DNA from: an uncultured Veillonella sp.
GTDB lineage: Bacteria; Bacillota; Negativicutes; Veillonellales; Veillonellaceae
DNA length: 64,000 nt
Assembly: GCF_934230905.1 (NCBI RefSeq)
Contig: NZ_CAKQFJ010000010.1
Span: 11,064 to 75,063 of the forward strand
Reading direction: 5' to 3'
Position 1 is the first letter of the stretch. The number at the start of each line of letters is the position of its first letter. Positions 51,509-61,017 of this stretch are shown piece by piece. The translations under genes and the position numbers were made by a program. Below the pieces are notes generated by a model. The model worked only from the letters and a program-made list of their open reading frames with translations. It did no database searches and was not told the DNA's origin.

Positions 51509-54096
51509 CACGTACTCCTTTCTACGAGTTTTGAATCTCGAGGCATATAATCGAGGAATGCACTTGGAGATGTACCCTGTCCGCGTTGTGATTCATGAGT
51601 ATAGGTAATAACCAACTCTTGTTTTGGCCGTGTAATGGCTACATAAAACAAACGTTTTTCCTCATCCTCATTTCCTTCACGTAAGGACATAAAACTAGGA
51701 AAAGTACCTTGATTCATTCCTGCTAAGAATACGTGATCAAATTCACTCCCCTTTGCCTGATGAACCGTAATAATAGGGATTTTAGATTCTTTAGTCACTT
51801 GTTGCGGCTCTCCAGCCGTCAAGGCCGCCAATTGTAAAATATGATTAAGACGAGCCAATCCCGTTGTGCCTTTATATTCCTTATCTAAAGATTCCATAAC
51901 TCGGTAAAGCTCGCGTATATGCTCAACCTTAGCCATTTCACCGTGACTCTTATAATATACTAGTACACCCATTTGATTCATTATATAAGCCAATAAGTCT
52001 GTTGGGTTATCAGTATGCATCTTTCTTCGCAAGGTTGCCATTTGAGACGCAATCGTTGTGAAAGCCGCCTTATATTGATTAATGGCTACCATACGATCCG
52101 TCGTTGTGGGCACAATATTTTCACGGACTGCGTAGATTAACAATTGGCCTGTAGCGATAATATCATCCATCGCATTATGGGTAGGCGTATGATTAATAGG
52201 AAAATATTTTGATAAAAATCCTAACTTATGATTTTCCAGTGTTGGATAAAACCGTCTAAAGATATCTAACGTATCATATACAGCCTTAAACTTAGGTTCA
52301 CCCAAGTTATAACGATCTAATTCATGACTAAAAATGCTAATATCATAATTAACATTATGGCCTACAATAATACGATTCTTAGAAAACTCTTTAAAAGCTT
52401 TTAATACAATTTCAGGACTTTCACCATGTTCAGCCAAATATGCATCGGTAAAGCCATGAACGAGTTGAGATGTGCCTACCGATTTACCAGGGTTTATAAA
52501 ACGTTCAAACCGTTCTATTTCATTCCCATCTTTATCAATTCGCATCGCTGCAATTTGTATAATCCGGTCCTGTGTTGTATCCGTACCAGTACTCTCCACA
52601 TCGTATACTACAACCTCTCCCGCCTCAAGGCCAGCTACCAATTTAGCATATGGCTCGGATTCAAAAATTGGCATATCCATAAAATCAGTCAATTTTAACC
52701 CTACACTACGATTTTTGGGACTTTCAATATCTCTAATACGAGCATCACCAATCCCCGATACATAACGTTTAATAATCCGTTTAGCACTAACCGCATCATT
52801 AGGATTCATCAAAAGCTTAAAATATGCCATAACATCCTTAATTTCCTGACGCCGAAAAAACTTATATTCATCGATAATCATAAATGGACGTCGTTCTGCT
52901 TCCGATTTATCTTGATTGTATCGTTCAAATTGTTCACTTAAGCGTTGTGCCTTGCGATTATCTCGAACCAACACGCCAATAGATGCATCCTTTGGAAGGC
53001 CACAGATTCGATCATAGATGAATTTTGATTCCGTATATTCATTGCGGCACCCTTTCACAAGGATAGGCGCCCCATCACTATCACTGTTTGCCTCTGGCAT
53101 TTCATCATATACATCACCTACAAGTTGAGGGAACATATTCTGCAATGTTTTAAAAGCCATAGTAAACAAGGTGCGATTGGATCGATAGTTTTTATAGAAT
53201 ATAATTTTTAAAGGATTAAAATCACAAGTGAATTCCTCAAGTAATCGAAATGGATCTGATCCGCGCCATTCATAAATAGTTTGAAAATAATCGCCACATA
53301 AAAGAACGTGATTACCTTTCCATAGCATTTCCATAACCTTATATTCTAATGAGCCTGTATCTTGCATTTCATCAACGGAAATATACTGATAACGACTGCG
53401 CCAACGTTCTCGAATATCTGGGTCCTGAAATAGTCGATGTACACCACAGATTAAATCAGTAAAGTCTACGCCATGAACAGATTGTAAGCGTTCATCATAA
53501 CGGGTAATCCATTCATGACCATGCGCCCAAAAGTCCGACAGATCCTCGGTAGCAAGAGTATTGTAATTGTAAAACAATTTCTCTATTTGCTTAGATTGCT
53601 CCTGCTCTAAACGTTGTATCGTTCGTTTGTAATCATCTATCAACGATTCAGAATAGAATTCATACACAGAACGATATTCCTTTACCATGCTTATAAGGCT
53701 AGCAAAGTTCATATCCCGCATATTTCTCGGTTTATATGGCAAGTATAACTCTTTGCAATCTTCCTCATCAAATATGGTCACATCTGTGTAAAGCGATTCA
53801 TCTCTCTTACCCTCTTGTTGAAGAACATAAAAACAAAAGCTGTGGAATGTACTAATCTCCACAGCCTTTGCTGATTGACCAACGAGGTTTTCAATGCGTG
53901 ACTTCATCTCCTGTGCGGCCTTATTAGTAAAGGTCATACACAAAATTTGATGTGCCTCGCAGCGGCCACTTTCAATAATGTGCGCCACTCGATAGGCCAG
54001 TGTATTCGTTTTTCCCGTCCCGGCGGACGCCAACAAGAGGATATTTCTATCTAGTTCATCGATGACGCGTTGTTGTTCGCTATTGATAACCATCAT
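51508..54096 (-). CDS. UvrD/PcrA-like helicase with inserted DnaQ-type exonuclease
   Basis: 862 aa. Helicase motif I is ASAGTGKT (23-30), motif II ISVDEMQD (239-246), and VHQAKGSEFDHVFLAGMNQG and YVAITRPKQE lie near the C-terminus. A DEDDh 3'-5' exonuclease is inserted at about 495-655: D499 and E501 (VYDVESTGTD), D585 (HNVNYD), H640 and D644 (HNAMDD). It probably unwinds and trims DNA in repair. It follows bofA by 14 bases in the dnaX operon. ATG 54096 or 54093 could start it; both lie after AAGGAG. Confidence 0.88.
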   Translation of the reverse strand: MMVINSEQQRVIDELDRNILLLASAGTGKTNTLAYRVAHIIESGRCEAHQILCMTFTNKAAQEMKSRIENLVGQSAKAVEISTFHSFCFYVLQQEGKRDESLYTDVTIFDEEDCKELYLPYKPRNMRDMNFASLISMVKEYRSVYEFYSESLIDDYKRTIQRLEQEQSKQIEKLFYNYNTLATEDLSDFWAHGHEWITRYDERLQSVHGVDFTDLICGVHRLFQDPDIRERWRSRYQYISVDEMQDTGSLEYKVMEMLWKGNHVLLCGDYFQTIYEWRGSDPFRLLEEFTCDFNPLKIIFYKNYRSNRTLFTMAFKTLQNMFPQLVGDVYDEMPEANSDSDGAPILVKGCRNEYTESKFIYDRICGLPKDASIGVLVRDNRKAQRLSEQFERYNQDKSEAERRPFMIIDEYKFFRRQEIKDVMAYFKLLMNPNDAVSAKRIIKRYVSGIGDARIRDIESPKNRSVGLKLTDFMDMPIFESEPYAKLVAGLEAGEVVVYDVESTGTDTTQDRIIQIAAMRIDKDGNEIERFERFINPGKSVGTSQLVHGFTDAYLAEHGESPEIVLKAFKEFSKNRIIVGHNVNYDISIFSHELDRYNLGEPKFKAVYDTLDIFRRFYPTLENHKLGFLSKYFPINHTPTHNAMDDIIATGQLLIYAVRENIVPTTTDRMVAINQYKAAFTTIASQMATLRRKMHTDNPTDLLAYIMNQMGVLVYYKSHGEMAKVEHIRELYRVMESLDKEYKGTTGLARLNHILQLAALTAGEPQQVTKESKIPIITVHQAKGSEFDHVFLAGMNQGTFPSFMSLREGNEDEEKRLFYVAITRPKQELVITYTHESQRGQGTSPSAFLDYMPRDSKLVERST

Positions 54097-54110
54097 ATCC
54101 TCTCCTTATA

Positions 54111-54371
54111 TTATAAGCCGTAATACAGAGCAGCTAATACCATTGGTATAGGGCCGAATAATACAGTCAAAGCCCAAACACCAAAGCCAATATCCATTGG
54201 TATATGCAATACATGAATGCATACCATGTATGTCACAATGCCTAATACTACATTTAGAGCTACCTTTTTAATAGTAAAAAAAGCAAGTTTCAAGGCGATA
54301 ACAATGACCAATACAGATATAATCGCCTCAGTCATAGGCGCTGCCAATAATGGCGCAAGTAATACGTTCAT
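54111..54371 (-). CDS. bofA: BofA-family small membrane protein
   Basis: 86 aa with two to three membrane helices. The C-terminal part (FGVWALTVLFGPIPMVLAALYY) and place directly after recR match BofA, which in Bacillus anchors the inhibitor of SpoIVFB and delays sigma-K maturation. This organism type is not known to sporulate, so the protein is a relic or has another role. It starts 1 base after recR. Confidence 0.7.
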   Translation of the reverse strand: MNVLLAPLLAAPMTEAIISVLVIVIALKLAFFTIKKVALNVVLGIVTYMVCIHVLHIPMDIGFGVWALTVLFGPIPMVLAALYYGL

Positions 54372-54372
54372 A

Positions 54373-54969
54373 TTATCCTTTCATCTCCTGGCGGTTTACA
54401 ACGGCACCGCCCAAGGTCAATTCATCGGCATATTCGATATCTCCACCTACAGGAACACCGCGGGCAATACGCGTTACCTTGATGCCAGTCGGCGCTAGTA
54501 GACGTGCCAAATATAAGGCCGTCGCCTCCCCTTCTACATCAGGGTCCGTTGCGAGAATAACCTCTTGTACGACACCATCGCGCAAGCGTGCAATGAGTTC
54601 TTTCACACGAATATCTTCGGCACCAATCCCTTCCAAAGGAGATAAGGCCCCCTCTAACACATGGTAGAGCCCCTTGTAATCACCACTGCGTTCTATGGCA
54701 ATCACATCGCGAGACGTTTCTACTACCATAATCGTCGTTTGATCTCGATTGGGATTAGAACAAAATTCACAAGGATCCTGTGCAGATAAATTAAAACAGA
54801 TAGAACAATGACGAGTAGCTCCTTTTGCTTCAACGATGGTATTGACCAATCGGTCCACCTCTTCTTGCGGCATTTCCACAAGATGGTACGCCAAGCGACG
54901 GGCAGATTTTGATCCAATGCCTGGCAATCTACGCAACTGTTCTACGAGCCGTTCTAATGCGTTTGTCAT
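54373..54969 (-). CDS. recR: recombination mediator RecR
   Basis: 198 aa, family length. The helix-hairpin-helix (LRRLPGIGSKSARRLAYHLV), the four-Cys zinc finger (CSICFNLSAQDPCEFC) and the Toprim segment (ATDPDVEGEATALYLARLL) are present. It loads RecA with RecO at gaps. Its ATG overlaps the ybaB stop (TAAATG). Confidence 0.95.
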   Translation of the reverse strand: MTNALERLVEQLRRLPGIGSKSARRLAYHLVEMPQEEVDRLVNTIVEAKGATRHCSICFNLSAQDPCEFCSNPNRDQTTIMVVETSRDVIAIERSGDYKGLYHVLEGALSPLEGIGAEDIRVKELIARLRDGVVQEVILATDPDVEGEATALYLARLLAPTGIKVTRIARGVPVGGDIEYADELTLGGAVVNRQEMKG

Positions 54970-55299
54970 TTAAAATAAACCTGTTGGCAAGTTAAGACCA
55001 CCTGTTACCTTGCCCATTTCTTGAGACAATAGATCATCTACCTTTTTGCTTGCTTCATTAACAGCAGCCATCACCAAATCCTCAAGCATTTCCACATCTT
55101 CAGGATCAACTGCGGACGGGTTCAACTTCAAAGATTCAATCATCTTTTCACCATTCATAACAACAGTAACAGCGCCACCACCTACGGATGCTTCTACTGT
55201 ACGAGTTTTTAACTCTTCTTGCATTTTTTTCATGTCAGCTTGCATTTTTTGAACTTTTTTCATCATGCCTGCCATATTACCCATACCTTTACCAAACAT
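54970..55299 (-). CDS. ybaB: YbaB/EbfC nucleoid-associated protein
   Basis: 109 aa. The Met/Lys-rich helix MKKVQKMQADMKKMQEEL and GEKMIESLKLNPSAVDPEDV are typical. It forms a dimer that binds DNA. It stands between dnaX and recR as in most bacteria, and its start is preceded by AAGGAGG. Confidence 0.93.
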   Translation of the reverse strand: MFGKGMGNMAGMMKKVQKMQADMKKMQEELKTRTVEASVGGGAVTVVMNGEKMIESLKLNPSAVDPEDVEMLEDLVMAAVNEASKKVDDLLSQEMGKVTGGLNLPTGLF

Positions 55300-55380
55300 T
55301 GTATTTCCTCCTTATAAGACTATGAAAGTCCTAATAAAAACAACTTAAATATATCTTCATTAACTATAAGTTAATGGATT

Positions 55381-57744
55381 TTACTCTTCTATGACCTCTA
55401 CATAAATGTCATGGTCTTCAGAAAGTTTTTCTAATGTTTTAGCCAACAGTGGGTTTTTTTGCTCTTCAGCTCCCATATTTTCAGGATCCCACTGGTATTC
55501 ACGCTTTGGGACAGCTTCTACCTCCACAGTTGCACCGCTATCCATAGGCCGATTGATAACTTCTCCATCATCAGTCATCACCTGCGTTCCATCTAAACTC
55601 ATAATAGGTATACCGCCATCATCATGAGTCGTCAGTTTCTTAGCAGGTGAATCCGCATCTTCCTTGCTGCTTGGTGGTTTAATTCCTCGTGCCGCAAGAG
55701 CCGCTAACGCAGCCTGTTTAGCATCATTGCGAGCTTCAGAACTTACAGTCTCTGTAACTGTTTCCGCGCCAGTTGGAGTCTCTCCGCTATCTAGCAAATC
55801 TACTTCTATCGGTGATGGTGCAGCCTCAATAACCGGTGCAGTCTGTGACCTCTTAGGTTGTACAGCTCGATTAGACCTTGCTCCGCTAGCCATCATATAT
55901 TCTTTATAAACATCTGTCTCTATATCGACAATCTCTAAAGACACGGAATAACCCAACGCATATTGGAACGCTAATGCAATTTCCTTACGATTTGCTTCAT
56001 TAGTAGCCAAAGTAAGGGATATCCCCTTTTTAAAAGCTACTACTGCTTTTTCACGATCCACATAAATAACTTGGCCTTGTCCAATGATATTATATGCTAA
56101 TCCTTTATCACTGTCCTTTAGATATTTTATCACAGTCCCCTGAATGGTTCTATATTCCCCAGAGTCCACCATAGTTTCACCAATAGCAGCAACTTGGCTA
56201 ATCCCTGTATTCTTCTGACGGCCCGTATTTCTCGTCGTTCTAGATATACCTGTGTTAGACGCTATTACACCAGAGTTATTCATCGGTGGTGGCGTCATAC
56301 CCACACCATGTATAGGCGGTGGCACAGCTCCCGTAATTGGTGGAGGTGTTAAACCCGTAGCAGATGTCTGGGTACTACCGCTAGGTTTCGATTCCACTAC
56401 AATAGATGAAGACCTATAATTTGTTGGCACCTCATGAATCGTAACAGATTCATATTCTTCCATAGGGGGTGGAATGAAATCATCATCTACCACATTTGAC
56501 CTTGCTGCATTAGGTGTAGCTACAAAATTAATAGATGGCGGAACCATCGTTGGACCTTGTTGTTCCAATTTGGCCAACCGATTGAGGACCCCTTCGCGTG
56601 ACTCGCGTTCAGACTGTTCTAATGCAGCCAAACGATTTTCCACATCATCATTGGGCTTAGATACGCCTGCACATAAAACTAACAGTCCCATTTCAATAAC
56701 CGTGCGTGGGTTATCTACCTGTTTCGCATCGCTCATGATGGCTTGTAACTGTTTGATATATTGATTGATAGTAGCAAACTCAATGTCTTGTGCTTGTTCC
56801 AAAAATTCGGTACGGAACGAATCATATACCTTTAACTCATCCGCATCAGGAGCGACCTTAGCAATTAATAGGGCTCGTAAGTGTTGCGTAAGAGCCTCTA
56901 TGATTTGAGCCCCATCACGGCCTTCACTAAGCGCATTTTGAATATATTTCAATACGGCTGGACCAGCTCCATTATGTAAGGCAGATAGGAATTTAATAAT
57001 CCAGTCTTTACTAACGAGACCAATGAGTTCCTCTACAACAGAAGGTGTAATCTCCCCGCTAGTCATCCCTACACATTGATCTAGAAGACTTAATGCATCG
57101 CGCAAGCCCCCATCCGCATGAACTGCGATGAGCCGTGCTGCATTATCCTCTAAGGCAAAGCCTTCTTTATCTGCAACGTATTGTAACCGCTGTGCAATAT
57201 CATCAGATGTGATACGTCTAAATGTATATCGTTGACAGCGGGATACAATGGTAACAGGCAATTTTTCAATTTCAGTGGTAGCAAAGATGAACATCACATG
57301 ATCTGGTGGTTCTTCTATCGTCTTTAATAAAGCATTCCACGCTTCATTGGTAAGCATATGCGCTTCGTCGATGATAAATACCTTTCTACGCCCCTCTACA
57401 GGCATAAACTTTACGCTTTCACGTAAAGCACGAATTTCATCGATACCACGATTCGACGCCGCATCAATCTCAAGGACATCCATAGATTGACCACTCAAAA
57501 TCGATTTACATACGCTACATTCATTACAAGGATGGTCTGTAGGGCCATGTTCACAATTAATGGCACGTGCAAAAATCTTGGCCATACTCGTTTTACCGGT
57601 CCCACGGGGGCCGGCAAACAGATAGGCATGAGCTACCTTATCCTCGCGAATAGCACGCATCAATGTATCTGATACCTGATGTTGTCCAACCACATCAGTA
57701 AACGTCTGTGGCCGATACTTACGATATAGCGCCATATATGCCAT
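55381..57744 (-). CDS. dnaX: DNA polymerase III gamma/tau subunit
   Basis: 787 aa. Clamp-loader AAA+ core: GPRGTGKTSMAKIFARA (P-loop), the four-Cys zinc module (CEHGPTDHPCNECSVC), DEAHML and the sensor TTEIEKLPVTIVSRC. A proline-rich, low-complexity tau linker (repeated TPPP and NTGISR-type units, about 440-560) precedes the C-terminal polymerase-binding region. ATG 57744 is used with GGGGTG upstream. No strong A-rich slippery site for gamma production was noticed. First gene of the operon. Confidence 0.95.
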   Translation of the reverse strand: MAYMALYRKYRPQTFTDVVGQHQVSDTLMRAIREDKVAHAYLFAGPRGTGKTSMAKIFARAINCEHGPTDHPCNECSVCKSILSGQSMDVLEIDAASNRGIDEIRALRESVKFMPVEGRRKVFIIDEAHMLTNEAWNALLKTIEEPPDHVMFIFATTEIEKLPVTIVSRCQRYTFRRITSDDIAQRLQYVADKEGFALEDNAARLIAVHADGGLRDALSLLDQCVGMTSGEITPSVVEELIGLVSKDWIIKFLSALHNGAGPAVLKYIQNALSEGRDGAQIIEALTQHLRALLIAKVAPDADELKVYDSFRTEFLEQAQDIEFATINQYIKQLQAIMSDAKQVDNPRTVIEMGLLVLCAGVSKPNDDVENRLAALEQSERESREGVLNRLAKLEQQGPTMVPPSINFVATPNAARSNVVDDDFIPPPMEEYESVTIHEVPTNYRSSSIVVESKPSGSTQTSATGLTPPPITGAVPPPIHGVGMTPPPMNNSGVIASNTGISRTTRNTGRQKNTGISQVAAIGETMVDSGEYRTIQGTVIKYLKDSDKGLAYNIIGQGQVIYVDREKAVVAFKKGISLTLATNEANRKEIALAFQYALGYSVSLEIVDIETDVYKEYMMASGARSNRAVQPKRSQTAPVIEAAPSPIEVDLLDSGETPTGAETVTETVSSEARNDAKQAALAALAARGIKPPSSKEDADSPAKKLTTHDDGGIPIMSLDGTQVMTDDGEVINRPMDSGATVEVEAVPKREYQWDPENMGAEEQKNPLLAKTLEKLSEDHDIYVEVIEE

Positions 57745-57897
57745 AGGAACACCCCCTTTTCCCCTGTGAATAGTCTGTTACTAGCAATACTTTATTATAC
57801 CATATTCATATAATAAATCAGTTGTAACATAATAGAAGCTTTATCTAAAAGTATTTTATATCATGAACAATTAATTGCATCAGTATAAAATGTAGTG

Positions 57898-58877
57898 TCA
57901 ATAATTTTTTATAAACGTCTTTTTATTCTCAATTACCAAACATAATTTGTAACTGACTAAATGCTGATCCAAATCCACGATGTATTTTACTAAAAAATTT
58001 ATCATTATACTCATTTCAGTAATATCGGATAATGTATCCATAATCTTAGGATACTTAGACGACCACGTTTCTAAAAAGTTGTGTAAAGCAGCTTCAGTCA
58101 CTTATGTTATATTGGCAGAATAAACCAATTCTAATTGTACTAATACAGGAGCTATATCATATTTTCTAATTAGCGTACATATCATACGAGTTATATGCAC
58201 CCAACAACACTGGAAACGAACTCTTGGATATATTTCCTGATAAGCTTGTTATAATTCTTGAAATCTATCATTGTCAAGAAGAGAATCTCCTTTATCCCTC
58301 TTTATCTTGCATGATTTAATAGTTCTTTATATGCTAAAGCGCTTTCACTAGGATATATGCCATAATCGATGACATATTTCTCGCCTGATGGTGTAATTCC
58401 AATTAAAACATGAAGAGCTTCTTTTTGTGCTGTTCCACGTTTAACAGTTATAAAAGTAACATCTAAATAGACTACAGCAAACTATGAATGTAATGGTAGA
58501 TTATGAAAAGCATCCACTTCTTCTGCAACGACTTGAGTCATATTAAAAATAGTTTGTGGAGAATAAATACAACCATACATTTTTTCAATAATATCAACTA
58601 TTTCACGTGTAGTGATACCTTTTTAATACAACTGAATAATCATTTCTTCAAGATCACCAAAGTTTCGATTGTACGGTGTGAGTAATTTATTTTGAAATTA
58701 CTCCAATCGTTCGTGAGATATTTTAATGGTAATATTACCGAAAACAGTATATAAAGAACGCTCATAATATATATATAGCCACTAACATCATATTTGTCAT
58801 AGGATAAAAATTCAGTTAATTCAGCTAATAAAAAGCATATTTAACATCGTTTCGAATTCATTACGAAATAAATCCAT
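57898..58877 (-). pseudogene. IS256-family transposase, inactivated
   Basis: Reading back from ATG 58877 gives MDLFRNEFETMLNMLF, then LTEFLSYDKYDVSGY, ISHERLE, KGITTREIVDIIEKMYG, SPQTIFNMTQVVAEEVDAFH, VVYLDVTFITVK (a catalytic Asp region), RGTAQKEALHVLIGITPSGE, KYVIDYGIYPSESALAYKEL and finally FLETWSSKYPKIMDTLSD. These follow IS256 transposases throughout. Several in-frame stops, frame changes and a missing 3' portion show that it is dead. Confidence 0.8.
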
Positions 58878-58935
58878 GAAAATCGAATGATTATCTAGAG
58901 TATCAACTGAGAGTATGTTACCATTAAACATAGAA

Positions 58936-58998
58936 AATCAATCTTCTTTCTGTGATTTTGCTTGATTACTTAATCATAAAGAAGATTGGTTCTTTTTT
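58936..58998. repeat. hairpin near the IS right end
   Basis: AATCAATCTTCTTT and AAAGAAGATTGGTT (one G-U) with a 28-nt loop, followed by CTTTTTTC on the plus strand. Upstream of the transposase frame it could block read-in transcription, as IS elements often do, or end plus-strand transcripts before the restriction-modification genes. Confidence 0.5.
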
Positions 58999-59147
58999 CA
59001 ATTGTTTGAGAACAGTTTACACAAAATATATTACACTAACAGCCTTAATGATATCTTAATATCAAACCTCATTATTATAAACAAAAATTCATTAAAATCT
59101 TTTATTTTTCACACATTCGTGATAAAATCATAAAAAAGGAGGTAATT

Positions 59148-59351
59148 ATGCCTGTTAATTACAAAAAATTATTCCATATTATGATTGAGAAAAATATTAG
59201 TTCTCCAGAACTACAAAGGAACTGTGGATTCAGTGGTAATATTCTTACGAGATTAAGACGCAATGAATATGTATCACTACAAACCCTAGAAAAAATATGT
59301 CTAAAACTAAATTGTAAATTAGATGATATTATCGAATTCACAAAATATTAA
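59148..59351 (+). CDS. small helix-turn-helix regulator of the restriction-modification system
   Basis: 67 aa XRE-type protein (YKKLFHIMIEKNISSPELQR then FSGNILTRLRRNEYVSLQTL and KLDDIIEF), like YozG and related one-domain repressors. It starts behind AAAGGAGG and precedes the methyltransferase gene by 13 bases, the position of a controller (C) protein that times methylase and nuclease expression. Control is inferred from position. Confidence 0.7.
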   Translation: MPVNYKKLFHIMIEKNISSPELQRNCGFSGNILTRLRRNEYVSLQTLEKICLKLNCKLDDIIEFTKY

Positions 59352-59364
59352 TGTGAGGAAATAA

Positions 59365-61017
59365 ATGCGCTATATTAATGAATCAAAGGAAAAATCTAAT
59401 GGAGTGGTCTATACACCCACAAAAATGGCAGACTATCTAGCTGAACAAATGATTTTATTTTCATCATTCAACTTTAGCACGTCAAATTCTGTAAAGATTT
59501 TAGACCCAGCTGTAGGAGAAGGCGAATTACTTATTTCTATGATAAAAAAAATAAATTCACATTCACCACAAATGCAGATTGATGTAACAGGTTATGAAAC
59601 CGATATAAATGTCGCCAATAAAACTCAAAATTATATAGAAAATTTATTTCCTGATGTAAAAGTAAAAATCTTACCGGTTGACTTTTTAAATCATATAGAT
59701 GATATAAAAGATAAATTCGACTTTATTATAGCTAATCCTCCATATATACGAACACAAATACTGGGTGCATCTAAAGCACGAGAAATAGCACAAAAAACTG
59801 GACTAACAGGTAGGATTGATATCTATTATGCTTTCTTATTCTATATGAATCAAGTACTCTCTAAAAATGGCATATCAGGATATATCACTTCAAATAAATT
59901 TCTCACAATAAAGTCTGGTACCTCAGTTCGGGATTACATAATTGACAACTATAAAATTCATACCATTGTAGATTTTGGAGATACAAAACTCTTTAAAGCA
60001 TCTGTACTTCCTTGTATTATAGTTTTTTCTAAAGGAAAAACTACTAATAAAAGAAACGTTAACTTTACCACGATCTACGAATCAAATAATGAAGTCAAAT
60101 CAGCAACTAAAGCCACATCAATATTTGATTGTATTTATAATGAAGGACTTTACATACTACCTAATGGAAAATTTTTTAATATAAAAAAAGGTTTCTTAAA
60201 AGATATAAAAAAAGGTGCTTTATGGGTAATATCTTCGCCTCAAAATGAAAAATGGTTACAAATGGTAGAAAGAAACACTCATATGTATTTTTCCGATATT
60301 GGAAAAATTCGTGTAGGAATTAAAACTACAGCAGATAACGTCTTTATTGGAGAGAATTGGTCTGGAGAACTTGCTAAGCTAGAGTTGTTAAAGCCATTGA
60401 TTACACATAGAGATGCTGGACAAATTATATCTAAAAAAACTTCTGGATGGAAGGTCTTATATACACACACAATAAAAAACCAAAAAAAAATGGCTATCAA
60501 TATTGATAATTACCCCAGAAGTAAAGCATATTTAGAAAAACACTATAGTCAACTTTCAGCAAGAAAATATATTCAAAAAGCGAATCGTAATTGGTATGAG
60601 ATATGGGTTCCTCAAAATCCAGAATCCTGGAAAAAGACTAAGATAATTTTTAAAGATATTTCTAAGCAACCTGAATTTTGGCTAGATAAAACAGGAGCTA
60701 TTGTAAATGGTGATTGTTATTGGATTGATATAAATGACTCAATCTCAGAGGATCTCATATATCTTGCTTTAGCTGTTGCAAATAGTACTTTTATAGAAAA
60801 ATATTATGATATAAAATTCAATACAAAACTTTACTCTGGAAAAAGACGCTATATGAGTCAATATGTTGAGCAATTCCCAATTCCTAATCCCACTACACCA
60901 AAGGCCTTAGAAGCTATACATTATGTAAAAAAAATAATAGTAGAGTCGGATGATAATAACCAACTCTACTATAGAAAAAAACTTGATAAGATTATTAGTA
61001 AGATTTTTGAAACTTAA
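59365..61017 (+). CDS. type II N6-adenine DNA methyltransferase (TaqI/Eco57I-like)
   Basis: 550 aa. Motif X (GVVYTPTKMADYL), motif I (DPAVGEGELL, from D47) and motif IV NPPY (124-127, an N6-adenine catalytic motif) occur in the gamma-class order. IDIYYAFLFYMNQVLSKNGI and GYITSNKFL follow. A C-terminal target-recognition domain (about 300-540) ends in SQYVEQFPIPNP. It protects host DNA against the endonuclease encoded convergently, overlapping its stop by 4 bases. Base composition is more AT-rich than housekeeping neighbours, which suggests acquisition. Confidence 0.88.
   Translation: MRYINESKEKSNGVVYTPTKMADYLAEQMILFSSFNFSTSNSVKILDPAVGEGELLISMIKKINSHSPQMQIDVTGYETDINVANKTQNYIENLFPDVKVKILPVDFLNHIDDIKDKFDFIIANPPYIRTQILGASKAREIAQKTGLTGRIDIYYAFLFYMNQVLSKNGISGYITSNKFLTIKSGTSVRDYIIDNYKIHTIVDFGDTKLFKASVLPCIIVFSKGKTTNKRNVNFTTIYESNNEVKSATKATSIFDCIYNEGLYILPNGKFFNIKKGFLKDIKKGALWVISSPQNEKWLQMVERNTHMYFSDIGKIRVGIKTTADNVFIGENWSGELAKLELLKPLITHRDAGQIISKKTSGWKVLYTHTIKNQKKMAINIDNYPRSKAYLEKHYSQLSARKYIQKANRNWYEIWVPQNPESWKKTKIIFKDISKQPEFWLDKTGAIVNGDCYWIDINDSISEDLIYLALAVANSTFIEKYYDIKFNTKLYSGKRRYMSQYVEQFPIPNPTTPKALEAIHYVKKIIVESDDNNQLYYRKKLDKIISKIFET

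Larger units (their letters stand above)
57895..59036. mobile_element. degenerate IS256-family insertion sequence
   Basis: A broken Mutator-type transposase gene fills this stretch. The ends resemble each other as inverted repeats: GTGTCAATAATTTTTTATAA at 57895 and, on the minus strand from 59036, GTGTAATATATTTTGTGTAA. TTTACACA-type ends are usual in this family. No target duplication remains. Length is about 1.14 kb, short for the family, so sequence has been lost. It lies directly upstream of dnaX. Confidence 0.7.

Noticed and set aside
57898..58101. 67-aa minus-strand frame as a separate gene
   Set aside because: It is the C-terminal remnant of the broken IS256-type transposase.
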